From: G963556115 sp963678205
GTDB lineage: Bacteria > Planctomycetota > SZUA-567
Assembly (NCBI GenBank): GCA_963678205.1
Contig: OY782760.1
Location: 1,860,001-1,924,000 of the forward strand
Reading direction: 5' to 3'
Length of the DNA: 64,000 nucleotides
Each line of letters begins with the position of its first letter. Within the stretch, counting starts at the first letter, position 1. The translations under genes were made by a program, and so were the position numbers. Shown piece by piece: positions 44,543-52,885 of this stretch. The notes below the pieces were generated by a model. It ran no database searches. It saw only the letters and a program-made list of their open reading frames with translations, and was not told the DNA's origin.

Positions 44543-45240
44543 AATGCCTTATTCTCCTTTGTTAATTGTTTTCTGAGTAAGGTTAAGGTTAGAATAATCA
44601 ATATCATTGATGGGATAATAAAATTTGAAGGACCAAAAACTAGCAGGCACGCAATTGATGAAAAAATACCTATTAAAGATACTTTTTGATTTTCTTTAAT
44701 TTTCCACTGATTTACAAAAATAGCTACGAAGAATGCTGTTAACACAAAATCAAGTCCCTTTGTATTGAATGAAACTAAATATCCTAATAATCCGCCTAAG
44801 AATGTTCCTAGTATCCAGTATGAATGATTTAGTAATGTAACAAAAAACATAAAGAGAGTTTTATCTACTTCTTTTGGTGGCTTTACAGAGTGAATAATGG
44901 AGAAAGTTTCATCACATAACCCAAAAATTAGGTAGTATTTTAATTTCCCTGTATTTTTGTACTTTTCAAGCATTGAAATTCCATAGAATAAATGTCTTGC
45001 ATTGACCATTGATGCAAGCAGTAGGGCATATAAAGGATCAAAAACAGTTGTAAGCAAGCCTACTGCAACATACTGAGCCGAGCCAGCAAGTGCAAATATA
45101 CTCATAGGAACAGCCCATTCTATTCCATAACCTTTACTATTCATTAAAATGCCATATGCGGCACCTAAAAATGTAAAGCCGGTGAAAACAGGTAATGTGT
45201 GTGGAAATGCAGCTTTAAAAGCTTTTATTTTTTTGCTCAT
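44536..45240 (-). CDS. azlC: AzlC-type branched-chain amino acid exporter
   Basis: 234 residues, several membrane helices. FTFLGAAYGILMNSKGYG, SIFALAGSAQYVAVGLL and VNARHLFYGISMLEKY are AzlC family motifs. The gene follows an Lrp/AsnC regulator with a five-base gap and precedes azlD, the same order as in the B. subtilis azlBCD system where the Lrp-like AzlB represses export. Confidence 0.9.
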   Translation of the reverse strand: MSKKIKAFKAAFPHTLPVFTGFTFLGAAYGILMNSKGYGIEWAVPMSIFALAGSAQYVAVGLLTTVFDPLYALLLASMVNARHLFYGISMLEKYKNTGKLKYYLIFGLCDETFSIIHSVKPPKEVDKTLFMFFVTLLNHSYWILGTFLGGLLGYLVSFNTKGLDFVLTAFFVAIFVNQWKIKENQKVSLIGIFSSIACLLVFGPSNFIIPSMILIILTLTLLRKQLTKENKALC

Positions 45241-45245
45241 AATAA

Positions 45246-45722
45246 TTACTCACTATCATCTATCGGTGTACAAAAACTTCTTTTGTCAACTCCCATTACG
45301 ATACTTGTTTCAACTCTACTTATTGCTGCGTCCTGCATAAGTGAATCAATGATGAAATCTCTGTAACTGGGCATATCTTTAGCAATAATCTTAAGAAGAA
45401 AATCGTAATTACCAGTAAGGGTATAACATTCCAGTACTTGAGGGAATTTTTTTACATTTTTAAGAAAAGCATGTATGGTCTTTCTGTTCAGCGGAGTTAA
45501 ATTAATTAGAGCAAACGCCAGTGTCTCCAGTCCAAGTTTTTTTTCATCTGCAATAATTGTAAACTGTGAAATAACTCCGGACTCTATTAAATTCTTTGTT
45601 CGTGACAGACAAGCTGAGGCTGAAAGACCAATCTTTTTTGATAACTCTAAATTAGAAATTGATGAGTTGATTTGGAGTTCTTTGATAATTTCTTTATCAA
45701 ATTGATCTAATATAATCGCCAT
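45246..45722 (-). CDS. Lrp/AsnC-family regulator of azlCD
   Basis: 158 residues: helix-turn-helix (LDQFDKEIIKELQINSSISN, LSKKIGLSASACLSRTKNLIESG) and a C-terminal RAM ligand domain (VLECYTLTGNYDFLLKIIAKD). First gene of the azl operon, so by analogy with AzlB it probably senses an amino acid and represses the exporter. A perfect 10-bp inverted repeat lies 18 bp upstream of its start codon and is the likely operator. Confidence 0.9.
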   Translation of the reverse strand: MAIILDQFDKEIIKELQINSSISNLELSKKIGLSASACLSRTKNLIESGVISQFTIIADEKKLGLETLAFALINLTPLNRKTIHAFLKNVKKFPQVLECYTLTGNYDFLLKIIAKDMPSYRDFIIDSLMQDAAISRVETSIVMGVDKRSFCTPIDDSE

Positions 45723-45739
45723 AAGTTTAACCTTTTGGG

Positions 45740-45777
45740 ATATAATTCATTGTATTGAGCGTTGTACTGAATTATAT
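45740..45777. promoter_or_regulatory. Inverted repeat upstream of the Lrp-azlCD operon
   Basis: ATATAATTCA (45740-45749) and TGAATTATAT (45768-45777), perfect arms separated by 18 bp, centred about 36 bp before the regulator start codon. Position and symmetry fit an Lrp-type autoregulatory site. Confidence 0.5.
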
Positions 45778-46285
45778 TGTGTGTTATTTGTTAAATAGAA
45801 AATATTATACTGTGATTGTCTCTAGAGTCAAAATATAATTTATAGTTTTTTTGTGTTTTATTTTTTGTTCAAAAATATGAATTTTTAGGGTGTTAGAGTA
45901 ATAAAAGTATATTGATATTTGTAATATACAGGTGCTTATTCAGTGTCTGCTTTTGTTGAATTTAATTATAAACTTAGTTTATATTAGTTTTCCTGTAGTA
46001 ACAGGATGAAATAATAGTTCGTATTTCGCCTGGCTTGGAATGAAGTGGATGGTGCAAGGAGCGATTAATTTCTAAATGATAACATGCTACAAAGTGCTGC
46101 TAGCTTATTTTGTTTTAATCTTTTGGTGTAATTAAATATTATACCTATAAAAATTAATATTACCTATAGATTTGTATTTAGAAGCAGGTATACAGGGGCA
46201 AAATAATTAGTTTAATGAAATAAAGTTTGTTTGTTTTGTTGTGGTTAGAGGTGTTTAAGTTGTCTGTGTGATAAAAAGGATTATA
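45778..46285. other. Gene-free stretch
   Basis: About 500 bp, AT-rich, with no supported gene. A slightly GC-richer patch at 46020-46065 (TTCGCCTGGCTTGG) may be part of an old coding sequence but matches nothing I know. Confidence 0.3.
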
Positions 46286-46521
46286 ATGAATGTTAAAATG
46301 AGGGAAATGAATTCAGATGAAGCAGGAATAGTAAAGTCAGTGTCAGCCAATGGAGAGCTTGGAAGGAGAATCAGAGATATGGGGATTATTCCTAGGGCTG
46401 AGTTTACTATTGTTGGTCGAGCACCACTTAATAATCCAGTTGCTATAAGGCTCAAAGGTTTACGTTGACATTGCGTAATAATGAGGCAGATTATATATTT
46501 TGTGAGCCATTAAAGAGCTAA
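46286..46521 (+). pseudogene. feoA: Frameshifted feoA (ferrous iron transport protein A)
   Basis: The first 60 codons encode a FeoA SH3-like domain: MREMNSDEAGIVKSVSANGE, LGRRIRDMGIIPRAEF, RAPLNNPVAIRLKG. The frame then stops at 46466. In the next frame the usual FeoA ending continues directly: TLTLRNNEADYIFCEPLKS to a stop at 46519. A single-base deletion near 46460 explains this. AAGGA precedes the ATG at 46286. FeoA assists the FeoB Fe2+ channel, and no intact feoB follows, so the locus is probably dead. Confidence 0.75.
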
Positions 46522-46896
46522 AAATTATGGGAGTATCTCATGAAATAAAGATTTTGAGTAATTGCTAAAGTTTGAGTTTTTATAAAATAAATGAGTATAT
46601 AGGGAAATTAAAGTTGATTTTAATATAGTTGCTTAGTGTGAATTTGTGGTATTAAGTTCTTGTTATTATAGTCTTTGTATCGCTATGCTCTTATTTAGTA
46701 AAATTGTTTTTTTGTGATAATTGGTGTATTTCGATATTTTATTATTGAATAAGTTTTTGAATTGTGTAAACTCTGGATTATTGGTAATTAAATATCGATA
46801 TAATATTATACAAGGATGGGTTAATTGAAGGCAACAATACTTTTTATGATACATTGATTATAAAAGAAAATTTGAGTTTATAGGAGGAGGGTAACA
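46522..46896. other. Stretch without intact gene, possible feoB relic
   Basis: ATGAAATAAAGATTTTG at 46540 could be the decayed start of feoB (MK-IKI), followed by NC and, further on, INEYIGK where FeoB has NQYVGN. Stops interrupt every frame. The match is weak; the rest is AT-rich and unassigned. Confidence 0.25.
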
Positions 46897-48048
46897 ATGG
46901 CTACATTTACAGTTCCACGTTTCACACACTTTGGGCTTGGGTGCCTTGATGAATTAAAAAAAATAAATGGTAAAAAAGCTGTTATTATAACTGGTGGCAG
47001 CTCAATGAAAAAGGGTGGATTTATTGATAAGACTGCTACTTATTTGAAAGAAGCAGGTATTGAATCGGCTGTATTTGAAGGTGTTGAACCGGATCCATCA
47101 ATAGAGACAGTTGCGCGAGGGGTTGAGTTTTTTAACAAGGAAGAGCCAGATTTGATTATTGGTCTTGGTGGTTGTTCTGCAATTGATGCAGCAAAGGCGA
47201 TGTGGGTTTTTTACGAGTACCCAGAAGCCAAGTTTGAAGACATTACACCTCCGTTTTCTATAAAGCCGCTCCGTAAAAAAGCTCGTTTTATTGCTATTCC
47301 GTCAACAAGTGGTACCGGAACTGAGGTTACTTGTGCAACTGTTATTACAGATCGTGTAAAAGGGGTGAAGTATCCGATCGTTTCTTATGAAATTACCCCT
47401 GATATTGCTATCGTTGATGGTGAATTATGTGTTAGTATGCCTGCACATGTAACGGCTAACACGGGGCTTGATGCTTTGGCTCATAGTGTTGAAGCTTATG
47501 TTGCTGCACTTGCTTCAAAATTCACAGATTCGCTAGTACATGAATCGGTTGAAATGATTTTTGAGAGTCTTCCTATAGCCTATGCAGATGGCACTAATTG
47601 TGAAGCTCGTCAGGCAATGCATGAAGCTTCTTGTATGGCAGGTATGGCTTTCAGTAATGCAATTCTTGGAATTATTCATTCAATGGCGCATCAGCTTGGC
47701 GGCATGTTTGGTATTCCACATGGATGTGCAAACGCAATACTAATGCCTAATGCAATACGCTACAACAGCAAGGTTACTGGTAAGTATGATAGGCTTGCCA
47801 AGGTAGTTGGTGCTGAAGGGGCCGAGGGCTTGGCTGTTGCTATTGAGCAACTGCGTGAAAAACTAAATGTTCCTGCAACAATTAAAGATTATGGGATTGA
47901 TGAATCAGTCTGGAATGAGAAGCTCGATACTATCTCGGCCAATGCTATGGCTGATCCATGTACTGCAACTAATCCACGCCAGCCTGAAGGTAATGAAATT
48001 AAAAAAATCTTTGAGTCTTGCTATAATGATGTAAACGTTGATTTCTAA
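46897..48048 (+). CDS. Iron-containing alcohol dehydrogenase
   Basis: Group III Fe-dependent NAD(P)H alcohol dehydrogenase, 383 residues. Coenzyme motifs: VIITGGSSMKKGG and IIGLGGCSAIDAAKAMW, with AIPSTSGTGTEVTCATVI. Metal ligands lie in GLDALAHSVEAY (Asp and His) and HSMAHQLGGMFGIPHG (two His). Likely reaction: interconversion of a short alcohol or diol with its aldehyde, often NADH reoxidation during fermentation. A strong GGAGGAGGG site suggests high translation. Single-gene unit with a terminator downstream. Confidence 0.95.
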   Translation: MATFTVPRFTHFGLGCLDELKKINGKKAVIITGGSSMKKGGFIDKTATYLKEAGIESAVFEGVEPDPSIETVARGVEFFNKEEPDLIIGLGGCSAIDAAKAMWVFYEYPEAKFEDITPPFSIKPLRKKARFIAIPSTSGTGTEVTCATVITDRVKGVKYPIVSYEITPDIAIVDGELCVSMPAHVTANTGLDALAHSVEAYVAALASKFTDSLVHESVEMIFESLPIAYADGTNCEARQAMHEASCMAGMAFSNAILGIIHSMAHQLGGMFGIPHGCANAILMPNAIRYNSKVTGKYDRLAKVVGAEGAEGLAVAIEQLREKLNVPATIKDYGIDESVWNEKLDTISANAMADPCTATNPRQPEGNEIKKIFESCYNDVNVDF

Positions 48049-48107
48049 GTATGAATCAAACTAGTGTAGTTTTGCTGTCTATCGTATTATAAAATATATC
48101 TAATTTA

Positions 48108-48167
48108 AAACATGTAGAAATTCCGAGGAGGGTGAGGTATGGAGCGGAATATTTACATGTTTTTTTT
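48108..48167 (+). terminator. Large-loop terminator of the alcohol dehydrogenase gene
   Basis: An 18-bp stem (48108-48125 with 48145-48162, two mismatches) with a 19-base loop, then a T run to 48167. The loop contains AGGAGGGTGAGG, an excellent ribosome-binding sequence. Confidence 0.7.
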
Positions 48168-48228
48168 ATACTGTTATATCATAAAAAGGATTAAATTTGG
48201 TAATATGTCTGTCTGGCAGTATTCATAA
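48139..48228 (+). CDS. Possible 29-residue small protein inside the terminator
   Basis: ATG at 48139 lies seven to eight bases after AGGAGGG, as good a ribosome site as any in the window. The frame runs 29 codons with a hydrophobic centre (YMFFLYCYII) and basic residues after it, like a small membrane peptide. It starts in the loop of the terminator, so only read-through transcripts could express it. May be chance. Confidence 0.25.
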   Translation: MERNIYMFFLYCYIIKRIKFGNMSVWQYS

Positions 48229-48530
48229 TTTTATATATCTTAATGTTTGAGGGCATTTTGCTAAGTACATTTAAATGTGTAGCTTTTTTTTGTTTATCCG
48301 GAATGTTCTAAAATCTATTCTTAGTGAATAGTAATAATAACTTGATTATTATAGTTGTAATAATAAAATACTAAATAAAAGTATAGTTGGTAATATAGGT
48401 TTTGTTGTATTTTATGTGCTGTCGCAATTAATATTAATTTTGATAGCAGTTATTTGAGATTTTTTTTATTATTGAATTATAGAGTCTAGTGTAGATAAAA
48501 TTGTTGTCGTTTATTATGAGTGAGAAATTT
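48229..48530. other. Gene-free stretch
   Basis: About 300 bp of AT-rich sequence, no coding signal or hairpin of note; the promoter of the AlaX-like gene presumably lies here. Confidence 0.35.
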
Positions 48531-49277
48531 ATGAATATAACGAAGAAACTGTACTATGATGATGTATTTTTATCAAAATGTGTAGCGAGTATTATTGACA
48601 TCAAAGACAATGCAATTATTACTGACCAAACAGTCGCATTTCCTGAGGGTGGCGGGCAGGATGGCGATACTGGTGTTATCTCAAAGTTGGATTCTGGCAT
48701 TAGTGTTGTTTTTTCGGATACCCAAAAGGGGTTGGGGAAGACATTATTTCTTGAAAATTTTCCTACGATTAATGTTAATTGCCCAGTACTACATATTTGT
48801 CAAGATGATATCTCTGATTTTAAAATAGGCGATAAAATTCAAGTGGAAATAGATATTAATAAGCGTGCTGGGGTGACGATTCATCATACAGGGCTTCATG
48901 TTTTGATAATGCTTTTAGAAAAGAATAGACCTGATATTTATAAATCTATCAAAGGTTGTCATATCTCTGCTAGTTCAGCAAGGGTTGATTTTAAAATAGA
49001 AAATAAGATTAGTCCTGAAGAAATATTGCAAGTGACTGAAGAGCTGAATGGTATGGTTAATCGTGATATTCCCGTAGTTATTTCTGCTCATTCGGATGAA
49101 CCTGAGGCAAGGTATTGGATATGTGATAATGTATCGTATCCTTGTGGTGGAACTCATCTTCCATCTCTGGCATATTTAGGGGTACCTAGTATTAAACGTA
49201 AAAGCAAAAGCAAAGGTTTGCAACGGATTATGGTAGAGTTTTCTAGAAATTCTGATATCTTAACGCTATATTCTTAA
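48531..49277 (+). CDS. AlaX-type alanyl-tRNA editing protein
   Basis: A free-standing relative of the alanyl-tRNA synthetase editing domain that removes Ser or Gly from mischarged tRNA-Ala. VAFPEGGGQDGDTG is the family start; zinc ligands are in HHTGLH (HxxxH, residue about 118) and CGGTH (CxxxH, residue about 204). About 248 residues, as in AlaX-M. ATG at 48531 aligns with family starts; another ATG at 48516 adds five residues, and neither has a strong ribosome site. Confidence 0.9.
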   Translation: MNITKKLYYDDVFLSKCVASIIDIKDNAIITDQTVAFPEGGGQDGDTGVISKLDSGISVVFSDTQKGLGKTLFLENFPTINVNCPVLHICQDDISDFKIGDKIQVEIDINKRAGVTIHHTGLHVLIMLLEKNRPDIYKSIKGCHISASSARVDFKIENKISPEEILQVTEELNGMVNRDIPVVISAHSDEPEARYWICDNVSYPCGGTHLPSLAYLGVPSIKRKSKSKGLQRIMVEFSRNSDILTLYS

Positions 49278-49402
49278 CGGACTGCATTAAGTGACTACTC
49301 CAGAAGTACCTAGTCGATACTAATATTTGTTGGTGTAGGGTATGTTTCTTTAATTCTGGGCAGACTTTCTGTAGGGTAATCCTCAAAATTAATTATTTAA
49401 TT

Positions 49403-49434
49403 GCACACAGCTAGGCTGTGTGCTTCATTTTTTA
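49403..49434 (+). terminator. Terminator after the AlaX-like gene
   Basis: GCACACAGC (49403-49411) with GCTGTGTGC (49415-49423), perfect 9-bp stem with a three-base loop, then TTCATTTTTTATT. Confidence 0.85.
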
Positions 49435-49824
49435 TTCTTGTTTAAATATTAAATTTTTGAAAAGCTTTTTGAAAGTTTGTAAGCTGCTTGAAGTAAGGTG
49501 GTTAAAGAAAAGCATTGTCAGTTTTTGTCTAAACAATTTTTCAAGATATTATGGTATGTGAAAATGTATTTGTCATATAACCATAAAAAATATTTGTTAA
49601 ATTAATCCTTTAAGTATAAAAATCGTTTCTGTATTAATTATTTTTAGTATCAATACCATTACTTCCTTATTTTACAGGTTTTAGAAAACTTTTCGCTTTA
49701 GCAGTTGAGTATAAAATAAAAGTTGTTTTCTCTCCTTTATGACTTCATATTTAAATTATTATTCAAATTTTCAAATTTATTTTAATTAGTAATAAAAATT
49801 TTTGAAAGGGAATTAACGCTAGTT
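49435..49824. other. Gene-free stretch
   Basis: AT-rich, no supported gene. The shared promoter-like element begins at its right edge. Confidence 0.35.
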
Positions 49825-49872
49825 GTAATTATTTGGTATAGAGTCCGATAAACTTAATTGAATGTCCTATAA
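49825..49872 (+). promoter_or_regulatory. Promoter-like element shared with the ankyrin gene
   Basis: GTAATTATT, two bases, GTATAGAGTCCGATAAA (ending 49852), then TGTCCTATAA at 49863-49872. 26 of the first 28 positions equal those of the minus-strand element at 24911-24884. It stands 122 bases before the start codon at 49974, against 114 bases in the other case. A hairpin TCCTAT/ATAGGA (49866-49880) follows. Confidence 0.55.
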
Positions 49873-49973
49873 AAATAGGAGGCGATAGTAATTTAAGATA
49901 AAGGTGTGTTTGTTGAAAATTTAAATGATGTCATATTGATGTTTTATTGACTATTTAAAAGAAAGGGAGAATA

Positions 49974-51197
49974 ATGTTTTATCGAATCCTGGTGCCTGTG
50001 TTGGTGTTTAGTTTGTTTATAAGCTCTGTTTATGCTGATACTACTAAAGTTGGATCTATGGAATATAGAACCCAACTTTCTAATTTAGATACAGAGTCAG
50101 GGCAGATTATTGAAGTTTATGCAGAAAAATCCTGGCAAAACACAGGGATTAAACTTCAAAAAGGTGAGGCGATAATAATTAGTTACTTGAGCGGGAAGTG
50201 GAGTGTTGATCCTTTTCGTGAGGATCATGATGCAAATGGATATCCAGGTTCTACTGTTGACAAGGACTCATATGTTTTAAGGTTTGTCAATGAAGGTGCT
50301 TTGTGTGGAAAGATTGGTAAAGTTGGCAAATCATTTTATATCGGCAATAGTAGAGAAATTATTGCAGAGGAAGATGGGGAGTTGTTTTTAATTGCTAATG
50401 ATGATATTCAGCAGGAATTTGGTGCTGGTTATGAGGATAATAGTGGATATTTGGAAATTGTTATATATAAGTCTCCATTTAGTTCAGTCATCCCTGAAGG
50501 ATCTTCTGCAAAAAAAGTATCATGTGAGGTAGAGAGCGATTTAGAAAGTGAGTGTGATATCCCAATGGAATTAATTGGTAATTATGAGCCGATTGTGGGC
50601 TTTACACCTGAAGAAGCATGCCGATTGTTAATAAACAGTATCAACCCTGCGGATGAAATACAGGTGAAAAATGAAGGTAAATTACTCTATCTCGTCTATC
50701 AGAAGGCGGCAGATTTTCGTGGAAATCAGTGCTATTATATTACATTGGCAGAAAGTCACAATGGAGAACGCAAAAACTTAAATACTTATGTCATTTGTTT
50801 AAATGGTGATATTTATCGAGAAACCAAAATTGCAAATGGAGATGTTGCTTATAAGTTAGTTTTTGCAATTTTAGAGATTCCATTAGTAGCTGAGGAAAAA
50901 TTGTTGGGTGATCCTCCAAGCGGTGAAATATCTTATGATGAAGCTTATAATATTCTCGCTGTAAAAGTTTGTATATATGATAAATTTAAAACGCATGAAG
51001 AGTCTAACTTAACCTATTTGTATCAAGGGATAATGGAATTTGAGGGTGTAGAGTATTATAATTTCTCACTTTGCGAAAACTTTGGTTCTGATGATTTTAA
51101 AATAGTGTGTAATTATCTTGTAAGCGGGCATGGGTATATTTTAAAGGAGATAAAAAATGTGGACAGTATCGTTTGGGACCCTATGCTAGTAGGTTAA
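49974..51197 (+). CDS. Exported protein with LecA (PA-IL)-like domain and two C-terminal repeats
   Basis: Signal peptide of about 21 residues (VLVFSLFISSVYAD). Residues about 45-165 look like a LecA/PA-IL galactose-binding-type sandwich: AEKSWQNTGIKLQKGEAI, SGKWSVDPFRE, GALCGKIG, ELFLIANDD and NSGYLEIVIY. Two related units follow at about 210-285 (EEACRLLINSI, LLYLVYQKAADFRGNQCYY, TYVICLNGDIYRE) and 320-395 (DEAYNILAVKV, LTYLYQGIMEFEGVEYY, NYLVSGHGYILKE), which I have not met elsewhere. Role could be surface adhesion or glycan binding. GGGAG precedes the ATG. The next two genes are close by on the same strand. Confidence 0.7.
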   Translation: MFYRILVPVLVFSLFISSVYADTTKVGSMEYRTQLSNLDTESGQIIEVYAEKSWQNTGIKLQKGEAIIISYLSGKWSVDPFREDHDANGYPGSTVDKDSYVLRFVNEGALCGKIGKVGKSFYIGNSREIIAEEDGELFLIANDDIQQEFGAGYEDNSGYLEIVIYKSPFSSVIPEGSSAKKVSCEVESDLESECDIPMELIGNYEPIVGFTPEEACRLLINSINPADEIQVKNEGKLLYLVYQKAADFRGNQCYYITLAESHNGERKNLNTYVICLNGDIYRETKIANGDVAYKLVFAILEIPLVAEEKLLGDPPSGEISYDEAYNILAVKVCIYDKFKTHEESNLTYLYQGIMEFEGVEYYNFSLCENFGSDDFKIVCNYLVSGHGYILKEIKNVDSIVWDPMLVG

Positions 51198-51242
51198 TAA
51201 GCTATATAAGAGTTAAAAATTATTCTTTCAAAAGGTTTTGCT

Positions 51243-51443
51243 ATGGAATTCATACTAGTTATTTTTTTACTGCTTATTAGCGTTATTTGCGGTGCCGGAG
51301 TCTTGCATTATACTGGTAAAAAAGAGCTAATAGGAATTAAGAGATATTTCATAATTTTTGGAAGTACCATTCTTTGTCTAATAGCATTATTAGCTTCAAC
51401 ATACATACTTGCGACTCTGATGCTGATAGGCGGAATTAAATAA
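51243..51443 (+). CDS. Small membrane protein with two helices
   Basis: 66 residues: helix 1 EFILVIFLLLISVICGAGVL, a short basic loop (TGKKELIGIKR), helix 2 FIIFGSTILCLIALLASTYIL. No family recognised. AAAGG lies ten bases before the ATG. It sits between two secreted-protein genes with short gaps (45 and 17 bp), so it is likely part of the same operon. Confidence 0.65.
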   Translation: MEFILVIFLLLISVICGAGVLHYTGKKELIGIKRYFIIFGSTILCLIALLASTYILATLMLIGGIK

Positions 51444-51460
51444 AGAGGTGATTGGGTAAT

Positions 51461-52498
51461 ATGAATATAGTTAGTAAATTAACAATTGTAGCTATGGTTT
51501 TGTGTGTAATCTTTCCTGTCTGCAGTGGTAAAGATATATTAGAGCGAAGTCGGAAAATAGCAAGAAATTTTACTGACCAACAGAAGTATAGCATAATTAA
51601 TACTATTAATTCTGGTATGAATGGTGAGAGTAAAAAAGTTATTGATAATGCTTATAATCTGGTATGGCAAGCTTTGAGCAAGATGGGGATAAAAACTGTT
51701 AATCGTATAGTAGAAAAAGGATTTTATATTATTAATGATGAGAACGTTGTTGTTCTTGCCGCTGGTGATGATTCTGTTGATAGTTTAAAGTTTACTGCTC
51801 TATATCATTTTGCTGTTTCTGAAAGTGAAAAAATTTATTATATGGATATTTTTAAAGATGCAAATTGGGAACTAGTGGAGAATATAAGCTCACAAGGTGA
51901 TACTAAGTTCAGTTTCTCAACTACTGGTACGTATACACGTGTAGATAGTTCAGAAACAGACAAAGGTATTTTGTCTATGAAGTATTTGAGTGGTCGTTTT
52001 CTGCTTTTTGAGCTTAAACTGTTTAGTCATGGGGAGACTTCGATAATTTCCGGAATAATTACTGTTGATGAATCAAATAAAGCTGAGTATAGTTCTTCTT
52101 TAAATGAAACTAACGGATATTGTATTAATTTTTATTTTGATAGTTATAAGAATAAAATTATTTTGACGCATGAAAGAGATAACGCTGCAATTGTTGACGG
52201 GGTGTATCAATATACCGAAAATAGAATTAACGTAAAAGCAGACTCTGCAATAATACTTTTAAAAAATCTTTCTGTGGCGTTAACAAGCTTGAATATTTAT
52301 AATACACCATATGAGCTGAAATGTTCCGGAATAGAGCGTGATTCTAGTTCAGGCTTGGATAGGTTAATAATTACTGCTACATATATGGATACAGGTGACG
52401 TGATTGCTCGGTTTTCTGTTGCTGCTGATTTAAGCTCTGTTTACCGAATAGATAATGATTTTGTAGAACCTATTTTAATATTTGGCGGTGTAAACTAG
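51461..52498 (+). CDS. Secreted protein of unknown function
   Basis: About 345 residues with a signal peptide (LTIVAMVLCVIFPVCSG). No lipobox fits well. The mature chain starts with a helical, charged segment (ILERSRKIARNFTDQQKYS), then becomes strand-rich with many Ser/Asn/Asp (FSFSTTGTYTRVDSS, DRLIITATYMDTGDVIARFS). No family recognised. ATG at 51461 is preferred (AGAGGTGA upstream); TTG at 51452 is an alternative. It ends 68 bp before a very strong terminator and is probably cotranscribed with the two genes before it. Confidence 0.65.
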   Translation: MNIVSKLTIVAMVLCVIFPVCSGKDILERSRKIARNFTDQQKYSIINTINSGMNGESKKVIDNAYNLVWQALSKMGIKTVNRIVEKGFYIINDENVVVLAAGDDSVDSLKFTALYHFAVSESEKIYYMDIFKDANWELVENISSQGDTKFSFSTTGTYTRVDSSETDKGILSMKYLSGRFLLFELKLFSHGETSIISGIITVDESNKAEYSSSLNETNGYCINFYFDSYKNKIILTHERDNAAIVDGVYQYTENRINVKADSAIILLKNLSVALTSLNIYNTPYELKCSGIERDSSSGLDRLIITATYMDTGDVIARFSVAADLSSVYRIDNDFVEPILIFGGVN

Positions 52499-52565
52499 AG
52501 CTAATTTTAAAGTGTTTTTTTTCGTTATTAAGTAAGCTCAGTGTCGACTTTTTTCAGGACAGCTC

Positions 52566-52621
52566 AGCATGTAGTAATTCCTAATACTTTTAGTATTAGG
52601 AATTACTACATGCTTTTTTTT
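52566..52621 (+). terminator. Very long perfect terminator
   Basis: 23-bp arms without mismatch (52566-52588 and 52592-52614), a three-base loop, then eight T. It closes the 49974-52498 unit. Confidence 0.93.
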
Positions 52622-52780
52622 AAGCGTTATTATTATAGCTTTGTTGGTTTAGTTAGGTAGTATTTAGTGACTTTACTATACAATCATAAGCAATTATCTA
52701 AGGCAACTTGTTTTGTGTGTAAGATAGTGAAATTTATTTTTGTAGTTAATAAAATTTGATATTATTGTTAACTATAAATT

Positions 52781-52809
52781 TTGCTAAAAATAGTGTGATC
52801 GGGTATAAT
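52781..52809 (+). promoter_or_regulatory. Sigma-70-type promoter of the Cache-sensor unit
   Basis: TTGCTA (52781-52786), 17 bases, TATAAT (52804-52809), about 75 bases before the start codon at 52886. A short hairpin GTACA/TGTAC (about 52850-52864) lies just before the ribosome site. Confidence 0.5.
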
Positions 52810-52885
52810 TGGTAATATCTCAGCTGTAAAAGTTTTGAATATTTAATTGTACATGAACTGTACCGGAGGGTTTTGGAGAGTGTAA

